64,000 bases of DNA from contig DATASX010000103.1 in the NCBI GenBank assembly GCA_036269075.1, forward strand, positions 1 to 64,000, written 5' to 3'. This document shows, piece by piece, positions 47,425 through 55,485 of this stretch; within the stretch, counting starts at the first letter, position 1, and each line of letters starts with the position of its first letter. The position numbers and the translations under genes were made by a program. The stretch comes from Sporichthyaceae bacterium (GTDB lineage Bacteria > Actinomycetota > Actinomycetes > Sporichthyales > Sporichthyaceae). Below the pieces are notes generated by a model. That model worked only from the letters and a program-made list of their open reading frames with translations, searched no databases and was not told the DNA's origin.

Positions 47425-47444
47425 ACGGCGCGTCCAGGCGCCGT
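47425..47444 (-). terminator. Hairpin between menG and menJ
   Basis: ACGGCGC (47425-47431) pairs with GCGCCGT (47438-47444), 12 bases downstream of the menG stop on the minus strand. The stem is short with no T-run, so read-through into menJ is likely. Confidence 0.4.
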
Positions 47445-47456
47445 GCCGACCGACGT

Positions 47457-48152
47457 TCAGGCAGGTCGACGGGCCCGATGCAGGGCCACAATCCCCCCGG
47501 ACAGGTTGCGCCAGCCGACCTCGCCCCAGCCCGCCTCGGCCAGCACCGCGGCCAGTTCCGGCTGGTCGGGCCAGGCCCGGATCGACTCGGCCAGGTAGAC
47601 GTAGGCGTCGGGGTTGGTCGCCACCCGGCGGGCGACGGCGGGCAGTGCCCGCATCAGGTACTCGGTGTACACGGTGCGGAACGGCGCCCAGGTCGGCCTG
47701 CTGAACTCGCACACGACCAACCGGCCGCCGGGCCGGGTGACGCGCAGCATCTCGGCGGCGGCCCCGGCCGGGTCGGCCACGTTGCGCAGGCCGAAGGAGA
47801 TCGTCACGGCGTCGAAGGCCCCGTCGGCGAACGGCAGGCGCATGGCGTCGCCGGCCACGAACTCGACCTGCGGTGCTCGGGCCCGGCCGACCCGGAGCAT
47901 GCCCAGCGAGAAATCGCAGCAGACGGCCCGCGCCCCGGCCGTGACGAACGGCAGCGCGCTGGTGCCGGTGCCGCCGGCCAGGTCGAGGACCACGTGGCCG
48001 GGGCGGGCGGCGACGGCCGCGGCCACGTCCCCGCGCCAGCGCCGGGCCCGGCCCAGGCTCAGCACGTCGTTGGTGATGTCGTAGCGGCGGGCGACGCCGT
48101 CGAACATCGCGGCCACCTCGGCCGGCTTCTTGTCCAGGGTCGCTCGACTCAT
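47457..48152 (-). CDS. menG: Demethylmenaquinone methyltransferase
   Basis: A 231-residue SAM-dependent C-methyltransferase of the UbiE/MenG family performing the last step of menaquinone synthesis. Signatures: [19 protein letters not shown] near the start, SAM motif [37 protein letters not shown] and [18 protein letters not shown] start. It heads the minus-strand respiratory block; the 153-base gap to the divergent menF must carry both promoters. Confidence 0.93.
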   Translation of the reverse strand: MSRATLDKKPAEVAAMFDGVARRYDITNDVLSLGRARRWRGDVAAAVAARPGHVVLDLAGGTGTSALPFVTAGARAVCCDFSLGMLRVGRARAPQVEFVAGDAMRLPFADGAFDAVTISFGLRNVADPAGAAAEMLRVTRPGGRLVVCEFSRPTWAPFRTVYTEYLMRALPAVARRVATNPDAYVYLAESIRAWPDQPELAAVLAEAGWGEVGWRNLSGGIVALHRARRPA

Positions 48153-48305
48153 GGGCTCATCCTGTCGCGCTCATCCCCGTCGGCCCGCACTCGTCCGGTC
48201 CGCGTACCCTGCTGACGGGGCGTACTGCGCCCGCCGTTACCCAGGACAACCCAGCATCGGCGGGCGACCGCCGGGCAACTGACTGTGGGATCGGAGCAGC
48301 CAGCA

Positions 48306-49586
48306 GTGACTACCGCGGCGGTCGTGGAGCCGCTCACCGTCGAGACGGTCGAGCTGACCGGCCCCGACGCGACAGCGGTGTCCGACCTGCTCGAGATGCT
48401 CCCGGCCACCGCACCGTTCGCCTGGATCCGACACGGCGACGGCCTGGTCGGCTGGGGCGAGGCCGCCCGCCTGCAGGTCAGCGGGCCGGACCGGTTCGCT
48501 CGGGCGGTGCGCTGGTGGCGGCACCTGCGCAGCACCGCGGTTGTCTCCGACGCGGTCGGCCTGCCCGGCTGCGGCCCAGTCGTGTTCGGCAGCTTCGCGT
48601 TCGCCGACGGCCCGACCCCCTCGACCCTGGTGTTGCCGCGCGTCGTCCTCGGCCGCCGCGCCGGGCGCACCTGGCTGACCACCGTCGGCGGCGGGTCCAC
48701 GATGGTGCCCCCGCTGCGGCGGCATGTGCGATCGGCGCCGTATCGGGTGGAGATCTCCGACGGGGCGCTGACCGCCGAGCAGTGGCGCCGGGCCGTGGCC
48801 GAGGCCATCGACCGGATCCGGGCCGGCGAACTGTCCAAGGTCGTGCTGGCCCGCGACTTGTTCGCGCGGGCCGACGGCCCGGTCGACGTCCGCCACGTGC
48901 TGCACGCCCTGGCCGACGCGTACCCCCAGTGCTTCACGTTCACGGTCGACGGCTTGGTCGGCGCGACCCCGGAGCTGCTGATCCGACGGTTCGGGGCCGC
49001 GGTGGCCTCCCGGGTGCTGGCCGGCACGGTCTGGCGCTCCGACGACGCCGGTGAGGCGGACGCCGAACTTGCCGCCCGGCTCTGGGACTCGACCAAGGAG
49101 CGCGAGGAGCACGCCTACGCGGCGCACTCGGCCGCCGACGCGCTACGCCCGCACTGCAGCAACCTGACCGTGCCGGACGCCCCGGCGGTTCTTGCCCTGC
49201 CGAACGTGGTCCACCTGGCCACCGAGGTCACCGGCACCTTGAGTTCGGGCGCGTCCGCGCTCGAACTGGCGGGGCTGCTGCACCCGACCGCGGCCGTCTG
49301 CGGCACCCCGGCGGCCTCCGCGGCAGCCGTGATCGCCGAGCTGGAGGGCATGGACCGGGGCCGCTACGCCGGGCCGGTCGGCTGGATGGACGCCACCGGC
49401 GACGGTGAGTGGGGCATCGCGTTGCGCTGCGCCCAGGTCGAGGGCGACCAACTCCGCTTGTTCGCGGGCTGCGGCATCGTCGCGGGCTCCGACCCGGACG
49501 TGGAGCTGGCCGAGACCGCGGCGAAATTCCTGGCCGTGCGCGACACCCTCGACGCCGTCGACGTCGATTCGGCTTGTCTCAGCTGA
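48306..49586 (+). CDS. menF: Isochorismate synthase
   Basis: About 426 residues of the chorismate-binding family. Motifs: AGELSKVVLARD, TFTVDGLVGATPELLI, SRVLAGTVWR, DSTKEREEHAY, LHPTAAVCGTPA and the C-terminal YAGPVGWMDATGDGEWGIALRCA with FAGCGIVAGSDP. It converts chorismate to isochorismate, the first step of the classical menaquinone route. GTG 48306 was preferred for its GGAG site; GTG 48285 is in frame. Divergent from menG, which supports menaquinone rather than siderophore use. Confidence 0.9.
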   Translation: MTTAAVVEPLTVETVELTGPDATAVSDLLEMLPATAPFAWIRHGDGLVGWGEAARLQVSGPDRFARAVRWWRHLRSTAVVSDAVGLPGCGPVVFGSFAFADGPTPSTLVLPRVVLGRRAGRTWLTTVGGGSTMVPPLRRHVRSAPYRVEISDGALTAEQWRRAVAEAIDRIRAGELSKVVLARDLFARADGPVDVRHVLHALADAYPQCFTFTVDGLVGATPELLIRRFGAAVASRVLAGTVWRSDDAGEADAELAARLWDSTKEREEHAYAAHSAADALRPHCSNLTVPDAPAVLALPNVVHLATEVTGTLSSGASALELAGLLHPTAAVCGTPAASAAAVIAELEGMDRGRYAGPVGWMDATGDGEWGIALRCAQVEGDQLRLFAGCGIVAGSDPDVELAETAAKFLAVRDTLDAVDVDSACLS

Positions 49587-49588
49587 GG

Positions 49589-49605
49589 TCTGACGCCGGG
49601 TCAGA
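49589..49605. repeat. CTGAC-N5-GTCAG dyad after menF
   Basis: TCTGAC GCCGG GTCAGA, a perfect 6-bp-arm dyad right after the menF stop and before the convergent ferredoxin pseudogene. Could also act as a weak terminator. Confidence 0.55.
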
Positions 49606-49620
49606 TCCGACGCGGACTCC

Positions 49621-49892
49621 TCAGAGCTGCTTCATGGTCAACGCGCCCGACGGGCAGTTGCGGATCGCGTTCTTGACCTCGTCGATCGAGGCGGCGTCCG
49701 GGTCGACCCACGGATTCTTCTCGACGTCGAACACGAGGGCAGGCCCTTCACACAGTTGCCCGCGGTATCCGGTGCTCGGATTCCTGGCCGTGCGTGCTCC
49801 TTCGTCGCGCACACGGCTCAGTTCATCCGATGCGTGCAGACATCCCCGTAGTAGCTGATGGCGATCTTCGTCCCGGTGTACTCGTTGGCCAT
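49621..49892 (-). pseudogene. Broken single-cluster ferredoxin (Fer4_19-like)
   Basis: The ATG at 49892, with an excellent GGAGGT site, starts MANEYTGTKIAISYYGDVCT, the usual opening of small divergent 4Fe-4S proteins. After RMN a TGA stop follows. Deleting 66 bases flanked by CAGTT on the plus strand (49753-49757 and 49819-49823) restores RMNCVKGLP. One base is then missing near 49735-49746 before the frame resumes as VFDVEKNPWVDPDAAS and NCPSGALTMKQL, ending at 49621. Either a decayed gene or an assembly problem; as written it cannot give a full protein. Confidence 0.65.
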
Positions 49893-49945
49893 GGCGCACC
49901 TCCGTGCTGCTCGGACGGACGATCCGACCTTAGACCTGACTCGAC

Positions 49946-50680
49946 TCAGGAAGTGGCCGCGTGCAGGGCGGCCAGCATCGCCGCGTCCGGGGCGCTGGCG
50001 CCCAACTCGGCGACCGCGTTGGCGTAGACCCGGCGCTTCAGGCCGGCGACCGTGGCCCGGTCGCGTCCGCCGAGGGTCTTGGCGACCTCGCGGGCCCGGG
50101 CCGGCAGGTCGTCGACGGCGACAGCCTCGGAGATCAGCCCGGCAGCCAGCGCGTCGGCAGCGGTGAAGCGCTCGCCGAGCACCATCGCCCGGTGCGTGGT
50201 GGCCGGGGTCATCGTGGCGGTCAGCAGCGCCGTCATCCCCACCGTGAACACCACGCCCAGGTCGACCTCGGGCAGGCACAGGAACCCGCGGTCGGACCTC
50301 ATGAGCCGCAGGTCGTGGGACAGCGCGAGCATCACGCCGCCGGCGAACACGTGGCCGCCGAGCGCGGCGACGGTGGGCATCGGGAAGGTCAGCACGCGGG
50401 CGAACAGCTTCTCGGTCGCCACCATCGTGGCGGCCGCGGCGTCCGGGTGGGCGGCCAGCCAGCCGGTGTCGAAGCCGTTGCTCCAGATCTTGCTGTCGGC
50501 CGTGGTGATCAGGGCGAGCGCGGCGGAGGACTCCACCTCGTCGAGGCAGGAGTTCAGGGCGGCGATCGACTCGCCGCTGAACCGGCCCTCGCCGGCCCCC
50601 AGCGAGAGCACCGCAAAGTCGCCCTCGAAGGACACCGTGGGTTCGGCCGCGATCGGCAGAGCGGGGGCGGACTGGCTCAA
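49946..50680 (-). CDS. Enoyl-CoA hydratase/isomerase family protein
   Basis: A 244-residue crotonase-fold protein. It has the oxyanion segment VAALGGHVFAGGVMLALSHDLRL, and LPEVDLGVVFTVGMTALL where the catalytic Glu sits in many hydratases. One Glu (in PEVDLG) is present; the other usual Glu position is Gly/Ala, so isomerase-type chemistry is more likely than hydration. TTG start with GAGGTG upstream. Alone between the ferredoxin pseudogene and the M23-like genes. Confidence 0.8.
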   Translation of the reverse strand: MSQSAPALPIAAEPTVSFEGDFAVLSLGAGEGRFSGESIAALNSCLDEVESSAALALITTADSKIWSNGFDTGWLAAHPDAAAATMVATEKLFARVLTFPMPTVAALGGHVFAGGVMLALSHDLRLMRSDRGFLCLPEVDLGVVFTVGMTALLTATMTPATTHRAMVLGERFTAADALAAGLISEAVAVDDLPARAREVAKTLGGRDRATVAGLKRRVYANAVAELGASAPDAAMLAALHAATS

Positions 50681-50844
50681 CTCGCACCTCGTCGGGGTGG
50701 ATCGGGCGCGGGCGCCCGGAGTGCGGCGGTTTCGAAGCCCTCTCAGATTACTGATCCGGCCCGGCCCTGACGCATTCGATCTAGCTGCGGTTACGGCGCC
50801 ACGGGCAAGTTCGCGTCTACCCGGAAGTGGAGATCAGCCCACAC
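50681..50844. promoter_or_regulatory. Gap upstream of the first conserved leader
   Basis: The non-coding gap between the hydratase start and the first M23-like gene is 303 bases. Its first 164 bases show no gene or clear repeat. They must carry the hydratase promoter and probably the promoter of the leader that follows at 50845. Confidence 0.3.
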
Positions 50845-50983
50845 CGTCCGGTTTGCCGACGAGCGGCGGTCAACGCCGGCTCAACTCATCGGATTGTCGG
50901 CCGCTGCGCAGGCAACTCAATCCTACGTTTGGCTGAGTGTCCGGCTGGGGGGTCGGGCGCAGGCAACTCGGTCTGGGGGGATC
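50845..50983 (+). promoter_or_regulatory. Conserved 5' leader, copy 1
   Basis: A 139-base leader before the first M23-like gene. It shares blocks in the same order and spacing with 52129-52269: CGTCCGGTTT, CGGCGGTCAAC, CAACT..TCGGATT.TCGG and CTACGTTTGG.TGA. The blocks are conserved more tightly than the sequence between them, and GCCGG near 50875 can pair with CCGGC near 50941. It looks like a structured RNA or operator controlling both paralogues. Confidence 0.5.
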
Positions 50984-51997
50984 GTGCTCAAGTACTTCGC
51001 CCGGGGTGCTGCGGGCGTCCTGGCAGTGGGTCTGACGATGGTGTGGCAGCCGGCCTCGGCCGACGCGGCAACCTCGGCCCTGTACTCCGACCCGGTCTAC
51101 TGGCCGCTGCACGTGCAGTCCTACGTCGACTGCACGGACAAGGTCCTCCCTGGGTGCCCCACGCCGCACACGTTCTGGGGTGTGGACGTGATCCCGAGCG
51201 GCCAGGCACCGAACACGGCGGGCTCCACCGCGGGCGTGTACTCGATGGGCGCGGGGATCGCGCACATCGGCAACGCCCACGGCTCGGCGTGCGGGACCGG
51301 AACGGCCACCGACTTCGGCACCTGGGTCTGGGTGGACCACGGCGGCGGCGTCGTCTCCCGCTACGGCCATCTGGGCTCGATCGCCATCAAGGAAGGCCAA
51401 CACGTCGCGTCCGGTGCCCTGCTGGGCACCGTCGGCAACACCGGAAATGCCGCGCTGAAGGACTGCTGGCTGAACTACGTCGACTTCCAGGTGCTGCACG
51501 ACGGGTACCACGGGCCCTCGGTGGAGTTCAGCACCACCGGCCTCGGGACTCCGGACGGCGACCTGCTCGGGTGCAGCGGGTCGACCACCCAGTCCTGGCC
51601 CAACGCGCTGGCCGACGGGTTCACCCGCATCAACGACATGTGGGAGAAGACGATTGTCCCGGCCTCCTCCAACAGTTGTCTGCCGGGCTTCCTGGCCGCG
51701 TCGGTGACCAACTCCCCGACCGAGAAGGTCAGCGCGGGCAAGGGCTCGGTGTCGGTCAGCTGGGGCTCCGGGCCCAGCGGTACGAACGCCGTCCGGATCG
51801 AGGTCGGCATGTACCACCCGACCACCGGGGCCTACGACAGCCAGTGGAACGAGACCTGGCGCGACGTCTCGTCCGCGACGAAGAGTGCCTCGTTCGGCGG
51901 ACTCAAGCACAAGATCAAGTACCGGGTCCGCATCTGGTACCACACGGCCGCCGGGTGGCGCGCCAACACCGGATTCACCTCCGTCACCACGAAGTGA
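50984..51997 (+). CDS. Secreted degenerate M23 (LytM-like) protein, copy 1
   Basis: A 337-residue secreted protein. Signal peptide ends ASADAATS. An M23 fold follows: FWGVDVIPSG, WVWVDHGGGVVSRYGHLGSI, GTVGNTGN. The zinc ligands are missing: the His of HxGxD is Phe, and the HLHFE motif reads YVDFQV; only the Asp and the YGHL His remain. A fibronectin-III-like C-terminal domain (YRVRIWYHTAAGW) ends it. About six Cys. Likely non-catalytic, perhaps binding peptidoglycan or activating another hydrolase, as NlpD and EnvC do in E. coli. Confidence 0.78.
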   Translation: MLKYFARGAAGVLAVGLTMVWQPASADAATSALYSDPVYWPLHVQSYVDCTDKVLPGCPTPHTFWGVDVIPSGQAPNTAGSTAGVYSMGAGIAHIGNAHGSACGTGTATDFGTWVWVDHGGGVVSRYGHLGSIAIKEGQHVASGALLGTVGNTGNAALKDCWLNYVDFQVLHDGYHGPSVEFSTTGLGTPDGDLLGCSGSTTQSWPNALADGFTRINDMWEKTIVPASSNSCLPGFLAASVTNSPTEKVSAGKGSVSVSWGSGPSGTNAVRIEVGMYHPTTGAYDSQWNETWRDVSSATKSASFGGLKHKIKYRVRIWYHTAAGWRANTGFTSVTTK

Positions 51998-52049
51998 CGC
52001 AGGGTCACCCGATGGTGGCGGCGACCGCAACGGGACCGCACTCCTTGAA

Positions 52050-52064
52050 CTGACGAAGCGTCAG
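52050..52064. repeat. CTGAC-N5-GTCAG dyad between the two M23-like genes
   Basis: CTGACG AAG CGTCAG, 53 bases after the first gene's stop. Confidence 0.55.
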
Positions 52065-52128
52065 ATTCGATAGCCATTGGAATCCGGGAAAGTCCACGCC
52101 GCGACGGCTTGCGCAGAACCGACCGGGA

Positions 52129-52269
52129 CGTCCGGTTTACCGGTTCACGGCGGTCAACCATGGGCCAACTGCTCGGATTATCGGGTGCCGCGGCCGCGAC
52201 TGGATCCTACGTTTGGTTGACTGCCCGGCGACGAAGGGACCGGGCTTCCGACCCGATCTGGGGGAGATC
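52129..52269 (+). promoter_or_regulatory. Conserved 5' leader, copy 2
   Basis: A 141-base leader of the second M23-like gene, aligned block by block with copy 1. Here GTCAACC (near 52154) can pair with GGTTGAC (near 52215), and GGGC with GCCC, which are different bases from copy 1 but similar geometry. Ends in GGGGGAGATC before the GTG. Confidence 0.5.
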
Positions 52270-53283
52270 GTGCGTAAATTCCTAGTCCGCTCGGCGGTGA
52301 CGATGTTTGCCGTCGGCGCATCCGTGACCTTGGCGCCAAACTATGCGGAAGCCGCCACTTCCGCCCTGTACTCCGACCCGGTCTACTGGCCGCTGCACGT
52401 GCAGTCCTACGTCGACTGCACGATGACCAATCCCGGCTGCTCCAACCACCATGATTTCTACGGCGTGGACGTCATCCCGACAGGCCAGCGCAGCGGTGCC
52501 CCGTTGTCGCAGGCCGGCGTCTACTCGATGGGCGCGGGCATCGCCCACATCGGCGATGCGAAGGGAGCGGCCTGCGGTACCGGCACGGCCACCGATTTCG
52601 GGACCTGGGTCTGGGTCGACCACGGCGGCGGCGTGGTCTCCCGCTACGGCCACCTGTCGAAGATCGACATCGCCGAGGGTCAGCATGTCGCGGCCGGTGC
52701 CCTACTCGGCGTCGTCGGAAACACCGGCGACAGCAGCACGCTCTACTGCGACGAGAACTACCTGGACTTCCAGGTGCTGCGCAACGGGTACCACGGGCCC
52801 TCGGTGCCGTTCAGCACCAAGGGCACCGGCTCGCCGGACGGTGACCTGCTGGGGTGCTCGACCGAGTCGTTGCAGTTGTGGCCGCTCAACCTCTCGGTCG
52901 GGATCACGACGATCGAGGCGATGCCGGAGAAGACCGACGTGCCGGCGTCCTCGAACGACTGCCTCCCGCGCTACACCGCGGCGTCGTTGCCCGGCGCGCC
53001 CGGGCTGCACCTGACCGCGATGCCGCACGCCGTGCAGGCGACCTGGACCGGGTCGCTGCCGGCCGGCGCCGACAACGTCCGCATCGAGGTCGGTGCGTAC
53101 CACCCGAGCACGAAGGCCTACGACAGCCAGTGGAACGAGTCGTGGCGCGACGTCAACACCTCGATCCGCACGGCAACGAAGGGATCCTTGAAACGGAAGA
53201 CCAAGTACCGCGTCCGGGTGTGGTTCCACACCGCCCAGGGCTGGGTCGCCAACACCGGGTACCAATCCATAACGACCAAGTGA
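52270..53283 (+). CDS. Secreted degenerate M23 (LytM-like) protein, copy 2
   Basis: A 337-residue paralogue of copy 1, exactly the same length. Signal peptide ends AEAATS; the next 25 residues, from SALYSDPVYWPLHVQSYVDC, are nearly identical. FYGVDVIPTG and YLDFQVL replace the zinc-binding HxGxD and HLHFE motifs, as in copy 1. The RYGHL His remains. A C-terminal FN3-like domain is conserved. GTG 52270 with GGGGAG site. Tandem duplication including the leader, followed by divergence; a strong terminator follows. Confidence 0.78.
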   Translation: MRKFLVRSAVTMFAVGASVTLAPNYAEAATSALYSDPVYWPLHVQSYVDCTMTNPGCSNHHDFYGVDVIPTGQRSGAPLSQAGVYSMGAGIAHIGDAKGAACGTGTATDFGTWVWVDHGGGVVSRYGHLSKIDIAEGQHVAAGALLGVVGNTGDSSTLYCDENYLDFQVLRNGYHGPSVPFSTKGTGSPDGDLLGCSTESLQLWPLNLSVGITTIEAMPEKTDVPASSNDCLPRYTAASLPGAPGLHLTAMPHAVQATWTGSLPAGADNVRIEVGAYHPSTKAYDSQWNESWRDVNTSIRTATKGSLKRKTKYRVRVWFHTAQGWVANTGYQSITTK

Positions 53284-53298
53284 CGACACCCCCCAATG

Positions 53299-53330
53299 AC
53301 TGCCCCTCCGCCGTACGGCGGAGGGGCAGT
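53299..53330 (+). terminator. Terminator, perfect 32-bp palindrome
   Basis: ACTGCCCCTCCGCC (53299-53312) pairs with GGCGGAGGGGCAGT (53317-53330) across GTAC; GGGTTTA follows. It ends the second M23-like gene. Confidence 0.85.
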
Positions 53331-53582
53331 CGGGTTTAGGACATCGGATCGCCTATCTGCAAAGGAAACTGACAGACAGTCAGCATTTTCCGGGATCTGA
53401 GCCGAAAGGTTGACTCAACCATCAACTGTTCGGGATAACCCCTAAGCGCCCGGCTGCGTCGAATCAGCAGTCGACTTGCCACCGACCGATCGGCACCACA
53501 GGACAGACCGAAAGCGGGGCGTCCCACACCGCCTCGCCGATCGGTGACTGACGCGGCCGTCCTCGCGCTCGCGTCAGCGCTG
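53331..53582. other. Intergenic stretch without a gene
   Basis: The stretch between the two convergent terminators (53330 and 53583) has no convincing gene. It holds one CTGAC-N5-GTCAG dyad at 53369. The whole 357-base gap (53284-53640) is otherwise empty. Confidence 0.5.
53369..53383. repeat. CTGAC-N5-GTCAG dyad
   Basis: CTGAC AGACA GTCAG in the intergenic stretch after the second M23-like gene. Confidence 0.55.
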
Positions 53583-53617
53583 CTGCCCCGCCACCACCCC
53601 CCTGGGTGGCGGGGCAG
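53583..53617 (-). terminator. 13-bp hairpin after the CHAP gene
   Basis: CTGCCCCGCCACC (53583-53595) pairs with GGTGGCGGGGCAG (53605-53617). It lies 24 bases beyond the CHAP gene stop on the minus strand. Confidence 0.75.
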
Positions 53618-53640
53618 TGGCCTGTTCGGCGGCGCGACGT

Positions 53641-54441
53641 TCACGAGGGCAGGCTGCCACGCTCCCCGAACTCGGCACCAGATCTTGGGCACACCGCACC
53701 CGCCATGGCGCCGGAACATTCCCCGAGCGGCCGCGCCGCATGCTGCCGCCGCGCTCGGTGACGCGTCGCGGCGGATCGGGCCGGCCGAGCGGGTCGACGG
53801 GGCACGGCGACCGGAGGCGCGGCCGGTTCGGCCCGCGGCATCGGTTCGGCCCGCGGCATCGGCGCGACGGCCGGCGGCGGGACCGCGGCCGGGGCGTCGG
53901 ACGGGGCGGCGGCGCCGAAGTGGATGAACCCGGTGGGCCAGCCGCGACCGGGCGGGATCGTCTTCCAGTCGAAGTCGTGGCCGCTCGAGCTGTCCTCGGA
54001 GATCGTCACCGAGCCATCCGGGTTCACCGACTCGACCCAAGCGACGTGGCCGATCGCGCCCTTGCCGGCATCGGTGGCCCACCAGGCGACCGACCCCGGC
54101 TCCGGGGTGGTGTCGGTCCGGCTGGCGTAGACCTCGCCCCACTGCCAGGCGTCGAGGTGGTTGTTCTGTTGGCCCGGGTCGGCCGGCGGGCGAACGTTGG
54201 GCAGACCGGCGCGGACGAGCCGGTAAGCGACGTAATTGGTGCAGTTGTGGCCGGCGACCATGTTCCAGTACGGATTCATCGAGTTGCTGCCGTAGTCGGC
54301 GTCGGAGTAGCCGCCGGCACGGCATTCGTCGTAACCGCTGCACAGGCGGGTGTCCGCCCACGCCGCAGTGCTGCCCGTAGGGGTCATCGCGAGCGCGATC
54401 GTCAGCAACCCGATCGCGCAACTCGGCCGGCGCACCTGCAT
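53641..54441 (-). CDS. Secreted CHAP-domain peptidoglycan amidase
   Basis: A 266-residue secreted protein. Signal peptide ends in STAAWAD. The CHAP domain has its catalytic Cys in GHNCTNYVAYRL and His in IGHVAWVES, with a following acidic SEDSS. The last 90 residues are Pro/Arg/Ala-rich with the repeat PMPRAEP twice, ending in a Cys-containing tail. Predicted to cleave peptide or amide bonds of peptidoglycan. ATG 54441; the ribosome site is weak. Part of the envelope cluster, next to an M15-type lipoprotein gene. Confidence 0.83.
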   Translation of the reverse strand: MQVRRPSCAIGLLTIALAMTPTGSTAAWADTRLCSGYDECRAGGYSDADYGSNSMNPYWNMVAGHNCTNYVAYRLVRAGLPNVRPPADPGQQNNHLDAWQWGEVYASRTDTTPEPGSVAWWATDAGKGAIGHVAWVESVNPDGSVTISEDSSSGHDFDWKTIPPGRGWPTGFIHFGAAAPSDAPAAVPPPAVAPMPRAEPMPRAEPAAPPVAVPRRPARPARSAATRHRARRQHAARPLGECSGAMAGAVCPRSGAEFGERGSLPS

Positions 54442-54504
54442 TGATCGAGCATTTATCGGCTCCTGCGCGCGGCGGCAGGGCGCTGGGCCGACCGGATGAA
54501 CCGA

Positions 54505-55485
54505 TCAGGTGTGGAACCCCAGGTGCACGTGGTCGTGGTGGGTGTTGTCGCTGAAGAACATGTGTTTGTCCGGGCCGTCCAGGTCGACCGGTCCGCCCAC
54601 CTGCCACGGCCCGACGGCTGCGGCCTCGCGCATGAACGCCTCTACCAGATCCAGGTTGGCCGGGTCGACGACGGCCTTGCCGTCGATCGCCCAGACGTCC
54701 GCGGCGCGCCCGTGCGGGTGGTCGCTCTGCCGATCGGTGCCGAACACCAGCAGCGGATGCCCGGAACGCAGCACGCTGACGTCAAGCACGTGCTGCTTCG
54801 ACAACGTGTCCAGCGCCTGCAACACGCTGTCATGGATCTGAGCAGCCGTCACATCCGCGCGCGCACTGTCGGTGAAGTGGATCCGGCTGTCGGACAGCGC
54901 GGCCTGGGCGAGCGTCGACAGGCTAGCCGCGGACACGCCTGGGTCGGCCGGGTGGATCGCGGTGACCTTCCAGTGCGGATCGGCCTGCTCCAGTCGGACG
55001 TCGAAAGTGCTGCCGTGGCGCTGAATCTGCCCGTCGGTGGCCCGGTACCACTGCACCGCCATCGCCATCACACTCGCGCTGTCGTCGAGGATCCCGCCGT
55101 ACTGGACGTCGACGAAGTTGGTCACCGCGGCGTCGGCGGTCGGCGTCAGGAAGGCGAGCGAGTCGACCAACTCCGGGTCGTAGCCGGACGCCGAGGCGCG
55201 GTCGCGCGCTGCCGCGGCACCACCCGAGGTCCACGACCCGACCGCCTGCAACAGCCCAGTCGCCCGCGCCTTGACCGCCGGGTTCACCTCGCCGGGCCGG
55301 GCGGCCCACGCGGTCAATTGCGGTAGTTGCGCCGTCGGTGTCGGGCTCGGGGTGGGGGTTGGCGAACCGGCGCCGGCCGGCGTGGGCGGTGCGCCGCCGG
55401 GCCTGGTACCGCAGCCGACCGACGTGGAGGCCAGCCCCAGGGCCAAACCCCCCAACACCGCTCGGCGCGGCAGGCCACTTGTCAC
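54505..55485 (-). CDS. Lipoprotein with M15-type (D-Ala-D-Ala carboxypeptidase-like) domain
   Basis: A 326-residue lipoprotein. The Arg pair and signal end in the lipobox SVGC. A Pro/Thr linker and a helical N-terminal domain follow. The C-terminal half has the M15 zinc signature SDHPHGRAADVW and the HDHVHLGF His pair. It likely trims cell-wall peptides. GTG 55485 chosen: the twin-Arg-like signal starts there and the codon overlaps the RCC1 gene stop in GTGA, showing translational coupling. Confidence 0.82.
   Translation of the reverse strand: MTSGLPRRAVLGGLALGLASTSVGCGTRPGGAPPTPAGAGSPTPTPSPTPTAQLPQLTAWAARPGEVNPAVKARATGLLQAVGSWTSGGAAAARDRASASGYDPELVDSLAFLTPTADAAVTNFVDVQYGGILDDSASVMAMAVQWYRATDGQIQRHGSTFDVRLEQADPHWKVTAIHPADPGVSAASLSTLAQAALSDSRIHFTDSARADVTAAQIHDSVLQALDTLSKQHVLDVSVLRSGHPLLVFGTDRQSDHPHGRAADVWAIDGKAVVDPANLDLVEAFMREAAAVGPWQVGGPVDLDGPDKHMFFSDNTHHDHVHLGFHT

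Noticed and set aside
50845-52269. ydaO-type c-di-AMP riboswitch
   Set aside because: The position is right, but the conserved core near the 3' side (a GACAGCTAACC-like segment) was not found in either leader, so the name was not applied.
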